This document shows positions 18,137 through 26,676 of a DNA stretch of 37,751 bases, piece by piece. Positions within the stretch are counted from its first letter, which is position 1. Every line of letters starts with the position of its first letter. Both the position numbers and the translations under genes were made by a program. The notes beneath the pieces were generated by a model. That model was not told where the DNA came from. It saw nothing but the letters and a program-made list of their open reading frames with translations, and made no database searches. The stretch is from Bacteroidales bacterium (GTDB taxonomy: Bacteria > Bacteroidota > Bacteroidia > Bacteroidales > VadinHA17), in contig JAOZPG010000022.1 of assembly GCA_029932855.1 (NCBI GenBank), positions 1 to 37,751 on the forward strand. The letters are read 5' to 3'.

Positions 18137-18838
18137 ATGAACAGGCTGAAAGTAATATATGAGGACCTGGGACTGGTAGATTACAAGAAAGCATGGGACT
18201 ATCAGGAAAGCCTGCTTGGGGAAGTGGTGAAGAATAAGCTTAGCTCCAATACTGATAATGGCAATACCGGGCACCTTATTTTTTGTGAACATCCGCATGT
18301 ATATACTATAGGCAGAAGCGGGTTGCAGGATAATTTATTACTGAATGATGATAAACTGAAAGAGATAGGCGCTGATTTTTATAGGATAAACCGCGGGGGC
18401 GATATTACCTATCACGGGCCGGGGCAGCTGGTGGGATACCCTGTTTTTGATCTTGAAAAAATGAGATTGGGAGTTAAAAAATATATATGGCTTCTTGAAG
18501 AGGCCATTATACAGACATTGAACGAGTTTAATATAAGATGCGGAAGGCTTGAGGGAGCCACAGGGGTATGGCTTGATAAGGATGATCCTGAGAAAGTCAG
18601 GAAAATATGCGCTATTGGTGTAAGGGTCAGCAGGCTGGTAAGTATGCATGGTTTTGCACTTAATGTAAGATCAGATCTTGATTATTTCTCTTATATTAAT
18701 CCTTGTGGTTTTACCGATAAAGGAGTAACTTCCATGGATAAGGAAATAAAGAGTCCTCCTTCACTTGAAGAGGTAAAAGGACTGCTTAAACATAAGATCT
18801 CCAAAGTATTTGATGTGAGTCTGAAAGAAAATATTTAG
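18137..18838 (+). CDS. lipB: Octanoyl-[acyl-carrier-protein]:protein octanoyltransferase
   Basis: It moves octanoyl from acyl carrier protein to the lipoyl domains that LipA then sulfurates. The 233-residue protein carries RGGDITYHGPGQLVGYP (87-102, substrate-binding region), the catalytic Lys156 in RKICAIG and the catalytic Cys190 in INPCGF. Its ATG directly abuts the lipA stop codon and the recJ start is only 4 nt after its own stop, so the three genes are almost certainly translated from one message. Confidence 0.97.
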   Translation: MNRLKVIYEDLGLVDYKKAWDYQESLLGEVVKNKLSSNTDNGNTGHLIFCEHPHVYTIGRSGLQDNLLLNDDKLKEIGADFYRINRGGDITYHGPGQLVGYPVFDLEKMRLGVKKYIWLLEEAIIQTLNEFNIRCGRLEGATGVWLDKDDPEKVRKICAIGVRVSRLVSMHGFALNVRSDLDYFSYINPCGFTDKGVTSMDKEIKSPPSLEEVKGLLKHKISKVFDVSLKENI

Positions 18839-18842
18839 AAAG

Positions 18843-20603
18843 ATGGGAAAAAGATGGATAATAAAGGAAGCGGGAGATGCTGAAAAAGTAGCTGTTCTTA
18901 AGGAATCCTTAAAGCTGGACGAGTTAACGGCCAGTTTGTTGGTACAGAGGGGATTGGGTAGCTCGGAGGCGGTTGGTAAATTTTTCAGACCGCGACTGGA
19001 GTACCTTCACAATCCTTTCGATATGGAAGATATGACCCAGGCGGTTGATCGTATTATGTCGGCTATAGCCAGGAATGAGAGAATACTTGTTTATGGAGAT
19101 TATGATGTTGACGGTACCACCTCTGTGGCACTGGTATATTCATTTTTTAGCAGGTATTACAATAACCTGGGTTATTATATTCCGGATCGTTATACCGAGG
19201 GTTATGGCGTTTCAGCAAAAGGTGTAGATTATGCCAGGAGCAATAATTATTCCCTGATCATTACTCTGGATTGTGGTATAAAAGCCGTTGAAATGGTAGA
19301 CTATGGGAAGAAACAGGGTATTGATTTTATTATTTGCGATCATCATGTGCCTGGAGATAAATTGCCGGATGCGATAGCTGTACTTGATCCTAAGCGGCCC
19401 GATTGTAATTATCCTTTTAAAGAATTATCAGGTTGCGGGGTTGGCTTTAAGCTGGTACAGGCCTATGCCAGGCTTAACAGTATTGATTTCAGTGAGCTTA
19501 TTCCTTTGCTGGAACTTGTGGCAGTGAGCATTGCTTCGGATATAGTGCCTATTGTGGGGGAAAACAGAGTTCTGGCATACCATGGGCTGGTTCAGTTGAA
19601 TACCAATCCCGGTGAAGGTCTTAAGTCTATACTCAGGATTGCCGGGATTGCCAACCGTACTGTGGATATTACAGATGTGATTTTCAAGATCGGTCCCAGG
19701 ATCAATGCTGCCGGGAGGATGGAGGCAGGCTCTAAGGCTGTTGATCTCTTGCTTGCAAAAAGTCAGCAGCAAGCCTATGAGATGAGCATGAAGATAGATA
19801 ATTACAACAAGGACAGGAGACAGATAGACCAGGGTATTACCAGGGATGCTTTATTGAAGATATCTGAAGATCAGCAGCTTATGCACAGCAAGTCTACGGT
19901 GATATTTAATCCTGACTGGCACAAGGGAGTGATTGGCATTGTTGCTTCAAGACTGATAGAAACATATTTCCGGCCCACAGTAGTGCTTACAGAATCAAAC
20001 GGACTTGCAACAGGCTCAGCCCGTTCTGTTCCCGGCTTTGATCTTTACAAGGCTATGGAGCACTGTAGTCATTTGCTTGAAAACTTCGGAGGACATATGT
20101 ATGCGGCGGGACTTACACTAAAAAGGGAGAATGTGAAGGAATTTGCCAGCTGCTTTGAAAAGATTGTTTGTGAGACAATCAGTGATGAGCAGTTGATCCC
20201 TGTGGTTGAGATAGATGCAGAGCTGGATTTTAAAAATATCACTGCTGGCTTTGTTAGTATTTTGAAACAGTTTCAACCTTTTGGTCCTGGTAATATGGCT
20301 CCTGTATTTGTGTCCCGAAACGTAGTCTCTGTACCTGGAACCAGACTGGTGGGTGCTAATGGCGAACATATTAAGATGGTTGTGATGCAGGATGACGGGA
20401 TAAGCTTCGGGGGAATAGCATTTAATCAGTCGCCGTCATATGAAATAGTCTTAGGAGGTCATCCTTTTGATATTTGTTACACCATAGAGGAAAATGAGTT
20501 CAGGGGAAAAACCAGCCTGCAGTTAAATGTCAGGGATATAAAAGCGCCGGAGACAAAGGCTGATAAAAATAGCAGAAATTCAGAACCTGAACCTGGATTG
20601 TAG
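18843..20603 (+). CDS. recJ: Single-stranded-DNA-specific exonuclease RecJ
   Basis: This 5'-3' exonuclease acts on single-stranded DNA in recombination and mismatch repair. The 586-residue protein has the DHH phosphoesterase motifs: YGDYDVDG (84-91), LDCGIK around 142-147, and DHH (166-168) in ICDHHVPGD. The DHHA1 domain follows with NFGGHMYAAGL, and a C-terminal OB-fold region (FQPFGPGNMAPVF onward). Coupling to lipAB by a 4-nt gap looks positional rather than functional. The last 24 nt overlap the 3' end of the convergent HhH-barrel gene at 20580. Confidence 0.96.
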   Translation: MGKRWIIKEAGDAEKVAVLKESLKLDELTASLLVQRGLGSSEAVGKFFRPRLEYLHNPFDMEDMTQAVDRIMSAIARNERILVYGDYDVDGTTSVALVYSFFSRYYNNLGYYIPDRYTEGYGVSAKGVDYARSNNYSLIITLDCGIKAVEMVDYGKKQGIDFIICDHHVPGDKLPDAIAVLDPKRPDCNYPFKELSGCGVGFKLVQAYARLNSIDFSELIPLLELVAVSIASDIVPIVGENRVLAYHGLVQLNTNPGEGLKSILRIAGIANRTVDITDVIFKIGPRINAAGRMEAGSKAVDLLLAKSQQQAYEMSMKIDNYNKDRRQIDQGITRDALLKISEDQQLMHSKSTVIFNPDWHKGVIGIVASRLIETYFRPTVVLTESNGLATGSARSVPGFDLYKAMEHCSHLLENFGGHMYAAGLTLKRENVKEFASCFEKIVCETISDEQLIPVVEIDAELDFKNITAGFVSILKQFQPFGPGNMAPVFVSRNVVSVPGTRLVGANGEHIKMVVMQDDGISFGGIAFNQSPSYEIVLGGHPFDICYTIEENEFRGKTSLQLNVRDIKAPETKADKNSRNSEPEPGL

Positions 20604-22706
20604 TTTTATCTCGCTGATATGATTGCCATCAATCTTATTTAAGCCTGAACCAATTGCTTGCCTGTCGCTAAAAACAGTTCCTGATATCCGCAACCAGATG
20701 TCAAGATGTTCAGTTGGTGATGAGTGCAGAAGGAGATAAGTCCTTATTCCTTTTCCGTAGTAGGGAGGAATGGAAAAGGCATACAATACATCATTCTCGT
20801 AAGCATATATACGTGAGTCATAACTGTCTGTGTCAAACATGGCATACCTGAATGATATATCTGGGAGATTTGGAGACCGTGGCCTGTAAAGTATATCCTG
20901 ATAGATAAGAAATCCTTCACTTTTAATTTTACTGTGCCTGAATCCCGACCATTCCACTCTGTTTCGTAATTCAAAGCTAGCTGATAGTTTATAAGTTAAA
21001 TGGTACCTGGCCTTTATGCGTTTCCTGTCCGCAAGATTTCCTGTTTCATATGATGCAGGAAGATCTTCTTCCTTATTTTCATACTGAAGCCTCCAGTACA
21101 TATTAAATGAATTGTTTACCGAATAGTCTGCCTGGAAAAAAGTTTCCATCCCCCGTGAGGGAGCAGATACCCTGTATTTCAGCCAGGGGAAAGAGAACAT
21201 ATCTATATAGCCTGTAAATTCCCAGCCGGCAAAAGGTAATATCTTAATACCCAGGTAAAATCCTTTTTCGTTTTTTATTGTGGAATTTTCGCTGAAAGCA
21301 TTACTGTAGAACGGAACAAAGCCCGGGCTGTAATACCTGTAGAGGGTGGAAACAGATAGCTGGTCTGCGAGGGGGAATAATCCTCCCTGTATTACGGCCC
21401 ATCCCCTGCCTGGAAAATATGAGACCTCTCCAAAGAGACTGGCTTTTTTAAAGCTGTATTTATAATCAGTTCCAAACCTGGTCCCGGAGTTCCCGTTAAA
21501 ATCATATAATTCATAGGGATACTCCCCTTTGGCTATTGCAGGGGAATAGTTAAAGCTGAGCAATGTAAATCCCCCGTGAAACCTGTTCCTGGTATAGCTA
21601 AGGTTTGTTCCGTAAATGGTTTCCGACAGCGCATCCTTGTCCTGTATTTGTGACCTCGTGCCATGTATTCCCGATTCGAGGAATGTTGTTATCAGTGACT
21701 CATCCTGCTCAAGACTGTCAATCTCCCCACTGTTGGCATCTATCTTCTTTGATGAAAAAAATGCAGTTACATCAAGATCCCTTATAGCGATAGTTGTAGC
21801 AACACCCCTAAAGAACCGGTTCTCATTTGTTGAGCTGTAGTGTCGCAAACCACTTTGTCTTTTTTCTATCAGCAGGGTTTCTGTTGATTTGCCAAATGAA
21901 AAGCCCGACCACAGATTCAGTCCCTGTCCGAACCTGGGTTCATAATCACCCACAATGATGCGTTTAATCTTTCCTACATTATTCACTTGCACAAAGCCTG
22001 AATAGAAATCAAAGCCTTTTTGATTATTGCCTTTAAAGAATTCTTCTCCGGCATCTTTCTCGGCAGTGAATCCCAGCAGGAGCTTTTTCCTGTAAGAGTA
22101 TGAATATCTTGTATATATTTTCCATGCTGAACCCAGGTATCTTGAGTTGGGATTTTCCAGCAGGGCAGAATCACTTACAGTCATGAATCCCTCCCTTTTT
22201 TCTAAAAGCTTTTGTCCTCTTATAAATAGCTGATGTTTTCCTGTTTTAAGAGGATGCTGTATCCTGAGCTTTCCTGTTTTTTCGGGTATTTCCAGGCTTA
22301 CAAAAGGGCGTATCAACTCAATGCTTATATTATCGAAGCCGTAAATAAAGCTGAACTCGGCAAAGGATAACAGAGCGCCATTTTTTTTAATATACTCAAT
22401 AAGCGAGTGTTTCTGGAATTCGCTCAGAAGAAAAAGGCGGTTTATTTCATTTATGTCTCCGGAATTTATTTTTACCGGGTTTTGTTCCAGCCTTTCCAGC
22501 TCTTCAAGAAGACCGGTATAGTCGATTGTTTTTTCAGACCTTGAAGAAATGCTTTCAGCAATATCTTCAAATGATTGTTTCCAGGGCATTCCTGCTGCCT
22601 GCCGGTGGGTCAGGCTGTCCTGGGCACTAAGCAGATTATTACAGCATAGGAAGATGCATGAAGCAAGTAAGGAAGTACTAATAAATCGTGAAGCGTAGCT
22701 TATCAT
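20580..22706 (-). CDS. Outer-membrane beta-barrel protein with N-terminal ComEA-like HhH domain
   Basis: The 708-residue protein has a signal peptide (cleavage probably after LLSA, before QDSL, about residue 28). Residues about 75-140 form a double helix-hairpin-helix domain: INSGDINEINRLFLLSEF, then a helix ending IIEYIKKNGALLSFAEFSF-like, then IELIRPFV, matching the ComEA layout 'vNtAs..eL..lpgi...A..Ii.yR...G.F.s..dL'. The remainder is rich in alternating aromatic/polar strands and ends in SRFRF, typical of an outer-membrane beta-barrel. This architecture is recurrent in Bacteroidota and is usually annotated only as an HhH-domain protein. HhH domains bind DNA in ComEA, but here the hairpin glycines are poorly kept, so DNA binding is an inference. 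It overlaps the PorV-like gene by 4 nt (ATGA). Confidence 0.8.
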   Translation of the reverse strand: MISYASRFISTSLLASCIFLCCNNLLSAQDSLTHRQAAGMPWKQSFEDIAESISSRSEKTIDYTGLLEELERLEQNPVKINSGDINEINRLFLLSEFQKHSLIEYIKKNGALLSFAEFSFIYGFDNISIELIRPFVSLEIPEKTGKLRIQHPLKTGKHQLFIRGQKLLEKREGFMTVSDSALLENPNSRYLGSAWKIYTRYSYSYRKKLLLGFTAEKDAGEEFFKGNNQKGFDFYSGFVQVNNVGKIKRIIVGDYEPRFGQGLNLWSGFSFGKSTETLLIEKRQSGLRHYSSTNENRFFRGVATTIAIRDLDVTAFFSSKKIDANSGEIDSLEQDESLITTFLESGIHGTRSQIQDKDALSETIYGTNLSYTRNRFHGGFTLLSFNYSPAIAKGEYPYELYDFNGNSGTRFGTDYKYSFKKASLFGEVSYFPGRGWAVIQGGLFPLADQLSVSTLYRYYSPGFVPFYSNAFSENSTIKNEKGFYLGIKILPFAGWEFTGYIDMFSFPWLKYRVSAPSRGMETFFQADYSVNNSFNMYWRLQYENKEEDLPASYETGNLADRKRIKARYHLTYKLSASFELRNRVEWSGFRHSKIKSEGFLIYQDILYRPRSPNLPDISFRYAMFDTDSYDSRIYAYENDVLYAFSIPPYYGKGIRTYLLLHSSPTEHLDIWLRISGTVFSDRQAIGSGLNKIDGNHISEIKLQSRFRF

Positions 22707-23545
22707 CTAAAAACATAGGAAAGTGTGAAGTGGGGGGTAAACCCAAGTTGGGGGTGAAAACTGAATGCCAGATCGCCTCTTACTCCCACTGCTTCATATC
22801 CCAGTCCGAATGTACTAATAAGAGGATCACTTGACATTCCTGCCCTCAGGAAGAGATGATTGACAGCTTCAACCTCAGCACCTATTTTCCAGATAGCCTT
22901 GAGGTCACTTTGCTTTTCGGTTTCCATGTTCAATGTGATAATATCAAGAAATGTATAACCGGCGCCAAACCTGAAGATAACAGGTAATATTTCCTTACCT
23001 TCCGGCGAATTGAATCCCGATCGGGAAGGGTTGAATATATGAGTTCCTATGACAAGGTTTTTTACAGGCCTTATCATTAGACCTCCTTCAACCGAAAGGG
23101 CTGAAGATCTTCCATATTCTTCGGATATATAGATAGAATGATAATTAAGTTGCACCCCGGCCGAGACCTTCTTACCAAACATTCTTCCATAGCTCAGTCC
23201 TGTTTTCGTTTCATGGTATTTAAGGTAGCCAAAATAATAGAATGACAGGCCCATGGTTCCCGACTTGGTTGGTATGGCCAGGGCAACTGCATTAAGTCCG
23301 TATTGGGGAACTATGAACTTATTTTCATAATGAACAGAGAACTGTGTATTGTTAAGAAAAGCCAGTCCCGCCTGGTTATGGGATACCGACCAGATATCAG
23401 CCATCATTACCGAGGCATTTGCCATTGCGGCAGACCTTGCACCGGACAGGTAGTTTTCAGCAGCATGTACAGGAGAGAGATACAGGCATGTGAACAATGA
23501 AACGATCAGGGTATTTCTCCTCGGTAGTAACAGGTTCGGGTGCAT
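22703..23545 (-). CDS. PorV/PorQ-like outer-membrane beta-barrel protein
   Basis: The 280-residue protein has an N-terminal signal peptide (ending around PVHAAENY) and then a sequence of the PorV/PorQ/UPF0164 kind: SGARSAAMANASVMMADIWSVSHNQAGLA, with strand pairs such as GTMGLSFYYFGYLKYHET and FRFGAGYTFLDIITLN, ending in the barrel-type terminus FTLSYVFR. In type IX secretion PorV and PorQ shuttle cargo or form ring complexes, but no other T9SS gene is in this window, so a distinct role is likely. Its stop overlaps the start of the HhH-barrel gene in ATGA, so the two are translationally coupled and probably work as a pair. purE lies 113 nt upstream. Confidence 0.75.
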   Translation of the reverse strand: MHPNLLLPRRNTLIVSLFTCLYLSPVHAAENYLSGARSAAMANASVMMADIWSVSHNQAGLAFLNNTQFSVHYENKFIVPQYGLNAVALAIPTKSGTMGLSFYYFGYLKYHETKTGLSYGRMFGKKVSAGVQLNYHSIYISEEYGRSSALSVEGGLMIRPVKNLVIGTHIFNPSRSGFNSPEGKEILPVIFRFGAGYTFLDIITLNMETEKQSDLKAIWKIGAEVEAVNHLFLRAGMSSDPLISTFGLGYEAVGVRGDLAFSFHPQLGFTPHFTLSYVFR

Positions 23546-23586
23546 GCTTTGATTTTTGGAATAAACCCCAAGTTACATAATTTGAA

Positions 23587-23614
23587 GAAGAAAACAATTT
23601 ATTTGTTTTGCTTC
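23587..23614 (-). terminator. Hairpin between purE and the PorV-like gene
   Basis: GAAG-AAAACAA (23587-23597) pairs with TTGTTTT-CTTC (23603-23609, one bulged G, then 23611-23614) around TTTAT. It could end the purE transcript, but the stem is AT-rich and no long T-tract follows. Confidence 0.35.
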
Positions 23615-23658
23615 GGGGAAAAGCAGCTGATGTAGCTATAGCTTGAATAATGTTCCGG

Positions 23659-24162
23659 CTAAACCTTATAATTAAATTTCACCTTGCTCAGGTCCTGATT
23701 TGCCTTAAGCACTTTTTCTTTAAGCTTTTCCTTAAATACTGCAAGCTTTTCCTGTAGACCCGGATCAGCCAGAGACAGCATTTGTGCAGCAAGTATGCCT
23801 GCATTTTTTGCTCCGTTTATACCAACGGTAGCTACGGGTATGCCGGGGGGCATTTGTACGATTGATAGTAATGAATCCCAACCGTCCATACTGGCTTTTA
23901 TAGGTACGCCAATAACAGGGATAGATGTCATGGCAGCTATAACACCGGGCAGATGGGCGGCCATTCCTGCACCTGCAATAATAACCTTCAGCCCTTTTGA
24001 AGCTGCAGCCCTGGCGAATTTCTCAACATCATCCGGTGTACGATGAGCCGATAATGCATTTAACTCAAAAGGGATATGCAATTCATCAAGAACTTTAGCG
24101 GCCTGTTCCATAACAGGCAGGTCGGAAGTGCTACCCATAATAATACTTACCTCAGCTTTCAT
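23659..24162 (-). CDS. purE: N5-carboxyaminoimidazole ribonucleotide mutase
   Basis: It converts N5-CAIR to CAIR in purine synthesis. The 167-residue protein has IIMGSTSDLPVM (7-18, phosphate and substrate loop), SAHRTPDD with the catalytic His40, IAGAGMAAHLPG and the VGINGAKNAGILAAQML segment. These features fit the class I (bacterial mutase) form, which normally works with PurK; no purK is seen here. It is divergent from hpt, so a purine synthesis gene and a purine salvage gene share a 377-nt intergenic region. Confidence 0.97.
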   Translation of the reverse strand: MKAEVSIIMGSTSDLPVMEQAAKVLDELHIPFELNALSAHRTPDDVEKFARAAASKGLKVIIAGAGMAAHLPGVIAAMTSIPVIGVPIKASMDGWDSLLSIVQMPPGIPVATVGINGAKNAGILAAQMLSLADPGLQEKLAVFKEKLKEKVLKANQDLSKVKFNYKV

Positions 24163-24200
24163 GCTATTAAATTTTAATTATCAGTTTATGCTTGTATTGA

Positions 24201-24208
24201 CAAAAATA
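24201..24208 (-). promoter_or_regulatory. Candidate -7 element of the purE promoter
   Basis: On the minus strand TATTTTTG matches TAnnTTTG exactly, 38 nt before the purE ATG. No TTG is found at the expected upstream distance. Confidence 0.35.
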
Positions 24209-24280
24209 TAACTTTTACAGAGATAGCAGTATATTGATTAAAGCTAAAATATAGTAAGGCCTTTACAAAAAACATTATTG

Positions 24281-24426
24281 GAGTACCTGCTTTTGAGTGA
24301 AATATTTGTATTTTCGGCCTATAAATAAAGCCATGTCGCATAATGAAATGACCATGAACCGAGGAATAAAGTGACGAGCTCACGAGCTACAATTGTAGCG
24401 AGTACCTGTTTTTTTGTCAAATATTC
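24281..24426 (+). repeat. Imperfect direct repeat pair (24281-24307, 24400-24426)
   Basis: Both copies begin GAGTACCTG, continue with a T-rich stretch and end with AAATATT. About 22 of 27 positions match, and the copies are 119 bp apart. The second copy directly follows the palindrome at 24386-24399. Confidence 0.65.
24386..24399. promoter_or_regulatory. Perfect 14-bp palindrome, possible operator
   Basis: GCTACAATTGTAGC is a perfect palindrome placed between divergent purE and hpt. It is preceded by two copies of ACGAGCT (24375-24381 is the near copy, 24382-24388 the second). Its size and symmetry suit a dimeric regulator, but this is inference. Confidence 0.4.
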
Positions 24427-24539
24427 AAAAAAGTCTATGATTAAAACAAGTTTATGTGAGAGTGAGGGTGATGAGCGCTTACAGAAATTTATAAATTTTT
24501 AATTAATATATTATCAGGCAATTATAAAATTTTAAATAG

Positions 24540-25076
24540 ATGAAAACACTTAGCTTGCTCGATAAAAGATTCAGGCTTTTCATTGAAGAAAAACAAATAA
24601 TTGACAGGATTGAGGAACTTGCCGGGCAGATGTCATCCGACCTGAAAGACAAAAATGTTTTTTTTCTCGGGATATTAAACGGAGCCTTTATGTTTGCTGC
24701 CGATCTTCTTAAAAGAACTGATATTAATTGCAGGGTGACTTTTCTTAAGCTGGCCTCTTATGAAGGAACATCAAGCACCGGAAATGTAAAACGACTCATA
24801 GGGATAAATGAGGATATCAAAGACCATACGGTGGTGATAATTGAGGATATTGTTGATACAGGCCTGACATTGGAGCATATTTTTAAGCAACTCCAGGGTT
24901 ATGAGCCTGCAGAGATCAAAGTGGCAACAATGTTTATGAAGCCTGATGCTTACAAGGGCAGTATTCCTGTCGATTATGTTGGTATTGAAATACCAAATGA
25001 TTTTATTGTAGGATACGGGCTGGATTATGATGGTTATGGTAGGAATCTTAAAGATCTGTATGTACTGGACACTTAA
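24540..25076 (+). CDS. hpt: Hypoxanthine phosphoribosyltransferase
   Basis: It salvages hypoxanthine (and probably guanine) to the nucleotide using PRPP. The 178-residue protein shows the PRPP-binding loop VIIEDIVDTGLT (about 100-110) with the acidic pair Glu102-Asp103, the flexible-loop segment LKLASYEGTSS, and VDYVGIEIPNDFIVGYGLDYD near the end, which contacts the base. It heads the run hpt-adk-obgE-pap2-lplA. adk begins 15 nt later, so co-transcription is very likely. Confidence 0.96.
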   Translation: MKTLSLLDKRFRLFIEEKQIIDRIEELAGQMSSDLKDKNVFFLGILNGAFMFAADLLKRTDINCRVTFLKLASYEGTSSTGNVKRLIGINEDIKDHTVVIIEDIVDTGLTLEHIFKQLQGYEPAEIKVATMFMKPDAYKGSIPVDYVGIEIPNDFIVGYGLDYDGYGRNLKDLYVLDT

Positions 25077-25091
25077 ACGAGATAAGAAAAA

Positions 25092-25664
25092 ATGATAAAT
25101 ATTGTACTGTTCGGTCCTCCCGGTTCGGGAAAAGGGACTCAATCGGAGAAATTAATTAAAAAATATGGTCTTAGCCACCTGTCCACAGGCGATATCCTGA
25201 GAAATGAAATAGCTGAAGGCACAGAGCTGGGCCGGAGAGCAAAGAGCTATATGGATGCAGGAGACCTGGTGCCAGACCATGAAGTTATAGCTATGCTTAC
25301 CAGGCGTTTGGCAGGGAGTAAAGATTCTCCGGGTTTTATATTTGATGGTTTTCCCAGGACGGTTGAGCAGGCCGGGGCTTTAGACCAGGAACTTGAGAAG
25401 CTTGGACTTAGAGTGGATATTATGGTCAGCCTTGAGGTTGAAAAGGAAGAGTTAATTAAAAGGCTTCTCCTGAGGGCTAAGGATACCGGAAGGGCGGATG
25501 ATACACTGGAAGTTATTGAAAAACGTCTCGAAGTATATACCAGTCAAACTATGCCTTTGATAGATTTCTATAAGAAGATGAACAAATATGCTTCTGTCGA
25601 TGGCATGGGTTCTGTTGATGATATTTTTGGAAGGATAGTCAGGGTGGTGGACGACTGCAAATAA
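25092..25664 (+). CDS. adk: Adenylate kinase
   Basis: It interconverts AMP and ATP with two ADP. The 190-residue enzyme has the P-loop GPPGSGKGT (7-15), the AMP-binding segment HLSTGDILRNEI, FDGFPRTVEQA and the short-lid segment RAKDTGRADDTLE. The LID is the short form without the four-cysteine zinc site, as is usual in Bacteroidota. It sits 15 nt after hpt and 6 nt before obgE. Confidence 0.97.
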   Translation: MINIVLFGPPGSGKGTQSEKLIKKYGLSHLSTGDILRNEIAEGTELGRRAKSYMDAGDLVPDHEVIAMLTRRLAGSKDSPGFIFDGFPRTVEQAGALDQELEKLGLRVDIMVSLEVEKEELIKRLLLRAKDTGRADDTLEVIEKRLEVYTSQTMPLIDFYKKMNKYASVDGMGSVDDIFGRIVRVVDDCK

Positions 25665-25670
25665 AAGATC

Positions 25671-26660
25671 ATGACCGGGTCGAATTTTGTTGATTATGTA
25701 AAAATATTTTGCCGGTCGGGGAAGGGTGGAGCAGGATCAGCTCATCTCCGCAGGGAGAAGTATATCCCTAAAGGTGGCCCTGATGGAGGTGATGGGGGCC
25801 GTGGAGGTCATATTATCTTAAAAGGGAACCGGCAGCTGTGGACATTATTACATCTCAAGTATAAGAAGCATATAATAGCAGGCAAAGGGGGAAATGGTGC
25901 AGGAGCACTTAAGAAAGGATCTGATGGCAGTGATGAGATCATTGAGGTACCGCTGGGTACATTGGTTAAAGATGCAGAAACCGGGAATTCCCTGGTTGAA
26001 ATAATGGAGCATGATGAAGAAGTGATATTATTAAGTGGTGGCCGCGGGGGCCAGGGGAATGATCATTTTAAGTCATCAACAAATCAAACACCCATGTATG
26101 CGCAGCCAGGGGAGCCCGCACTTGAGGGATGGTTTGTTATGGAATTAAAGGTACTTGCCGATGTCGGACTTGTTGGTTTTCCAAATGCAGGAAAATCCAC
26201 ATTACTTTCAAGGATATCGGCAGCCAGGCCCAAGATTGCCGATTATGCTTTTACCACTCTTACTCCACAGCTTGGTATTGTTTCTTATTACGATGACAAA
26301 TCATTTATAATGGCCGATATACCTGGTATAATTGAAGGTGCACATCAGGGGAAAGGCCTGGGCTTAAGATTTTTAAGGCATATTGAAAGAAATTCCATGC
26401 TTCTTTTTATTGTGCCATCCGATTCTGATGATATAAAGAAAGAATACCAGGTATTGCTCGGTGAGCTTGAGAAATACAACCCGGAGATGCTTGATAAAGA
26501 GAGGGTGCTTGGAATATCCAAGTCCGATTTTCTTGATGATGAACTTAAGGAAGAGATCAGTAAAGATCTGCCCGATATTCCATATTGCTATTTCTCATCC
26601 ATAAGCGGGGAAGGGCTTGCCAGGCTGAAAGACATGGTGTGGAATGAGTTAAAGATGTAA
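25671..26660 (+). CDS. obgE: GTPase Obg/CgtA
   Basis: This ribosome-associated GTPase acts in large-subunit assembly and stress response. The glycine-rich Obg fold occupies residues 1-158 ([39 protein letters not shown]). The G domain follows: G1 GFPNAGKS (169-176), switch region [12 protein letters not shown]3 DIPG (216-219) and G5 around SSISGEG (309-315). The G4 motif, NKxD in most GTPases, reads SKSD (283-286) here, a Ser in place of Asn. The 329-residue length means there is no C-terminal OCT domain. Start at 25671, 6 nt after adk. Confidence 0.96.
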   Translation: MTGSNFVDYVKIFCRSGKGGAGSAHLRREKYIPKGGPDGGDGGRGGHIILKGNRQLWTLLHLKYKKHIIAGKGGNGAGALKKGSDGSDEIIEVPLGTLVKDAETGNSLVEIMEHDEEVILLSGGRGGQGNDHFKSSTNQTPMYAQPGEPALEGWFVMELKVLADVGLVGFPNAGKSTLLSRISAARPKIADYAFTTLTPQLGIVSYYDDKSFIMADIPGIIEGAHQGKGLGLRFLRHIERNSMLLFIVPSDSDDIKKEYQVLLGELEKYNPEMLDKERVLGISKSDFLDDELKEEISKDLPDIPYCYFSSISGEGLARLKDMVWNELKM

Positions 26661-26676
26661 ATCATTAAAATTTGCA

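Larger units (their letters stand above)
24163..24539. other. Intergenic region between purE and hpt
   Basis: This is 377 nt without a gene. It contains a candidate purE promoter element, an imperfect 27-bp direct repeat (24281-24307 and 24400-24426), a perfect 14-bp palindrome (24386-24399), a second AT-only palindrome AAATTTATAAATTT (24485-24498), and a very AT-rich tract before hpt. A 65-codon minus frame at 24186-24383 has no features of a real gene. An unrecognised small RNA cannot be excluded. Confidence 0.6.

Noticed and set aside
20580-23545. Assignment of the PorV-like and HhH-barrel genes to the type IX secretion system
   Set aside because: No core T9SS gene (porK-N, sov, porU) or C-terminal sorting domain is present in the window.
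24186-24383. 65-codon minus-strand frame upstream of purE
   Set aside because: It covers the likely purE promoter and a direct repeat, and the translation shows no conserved feature.
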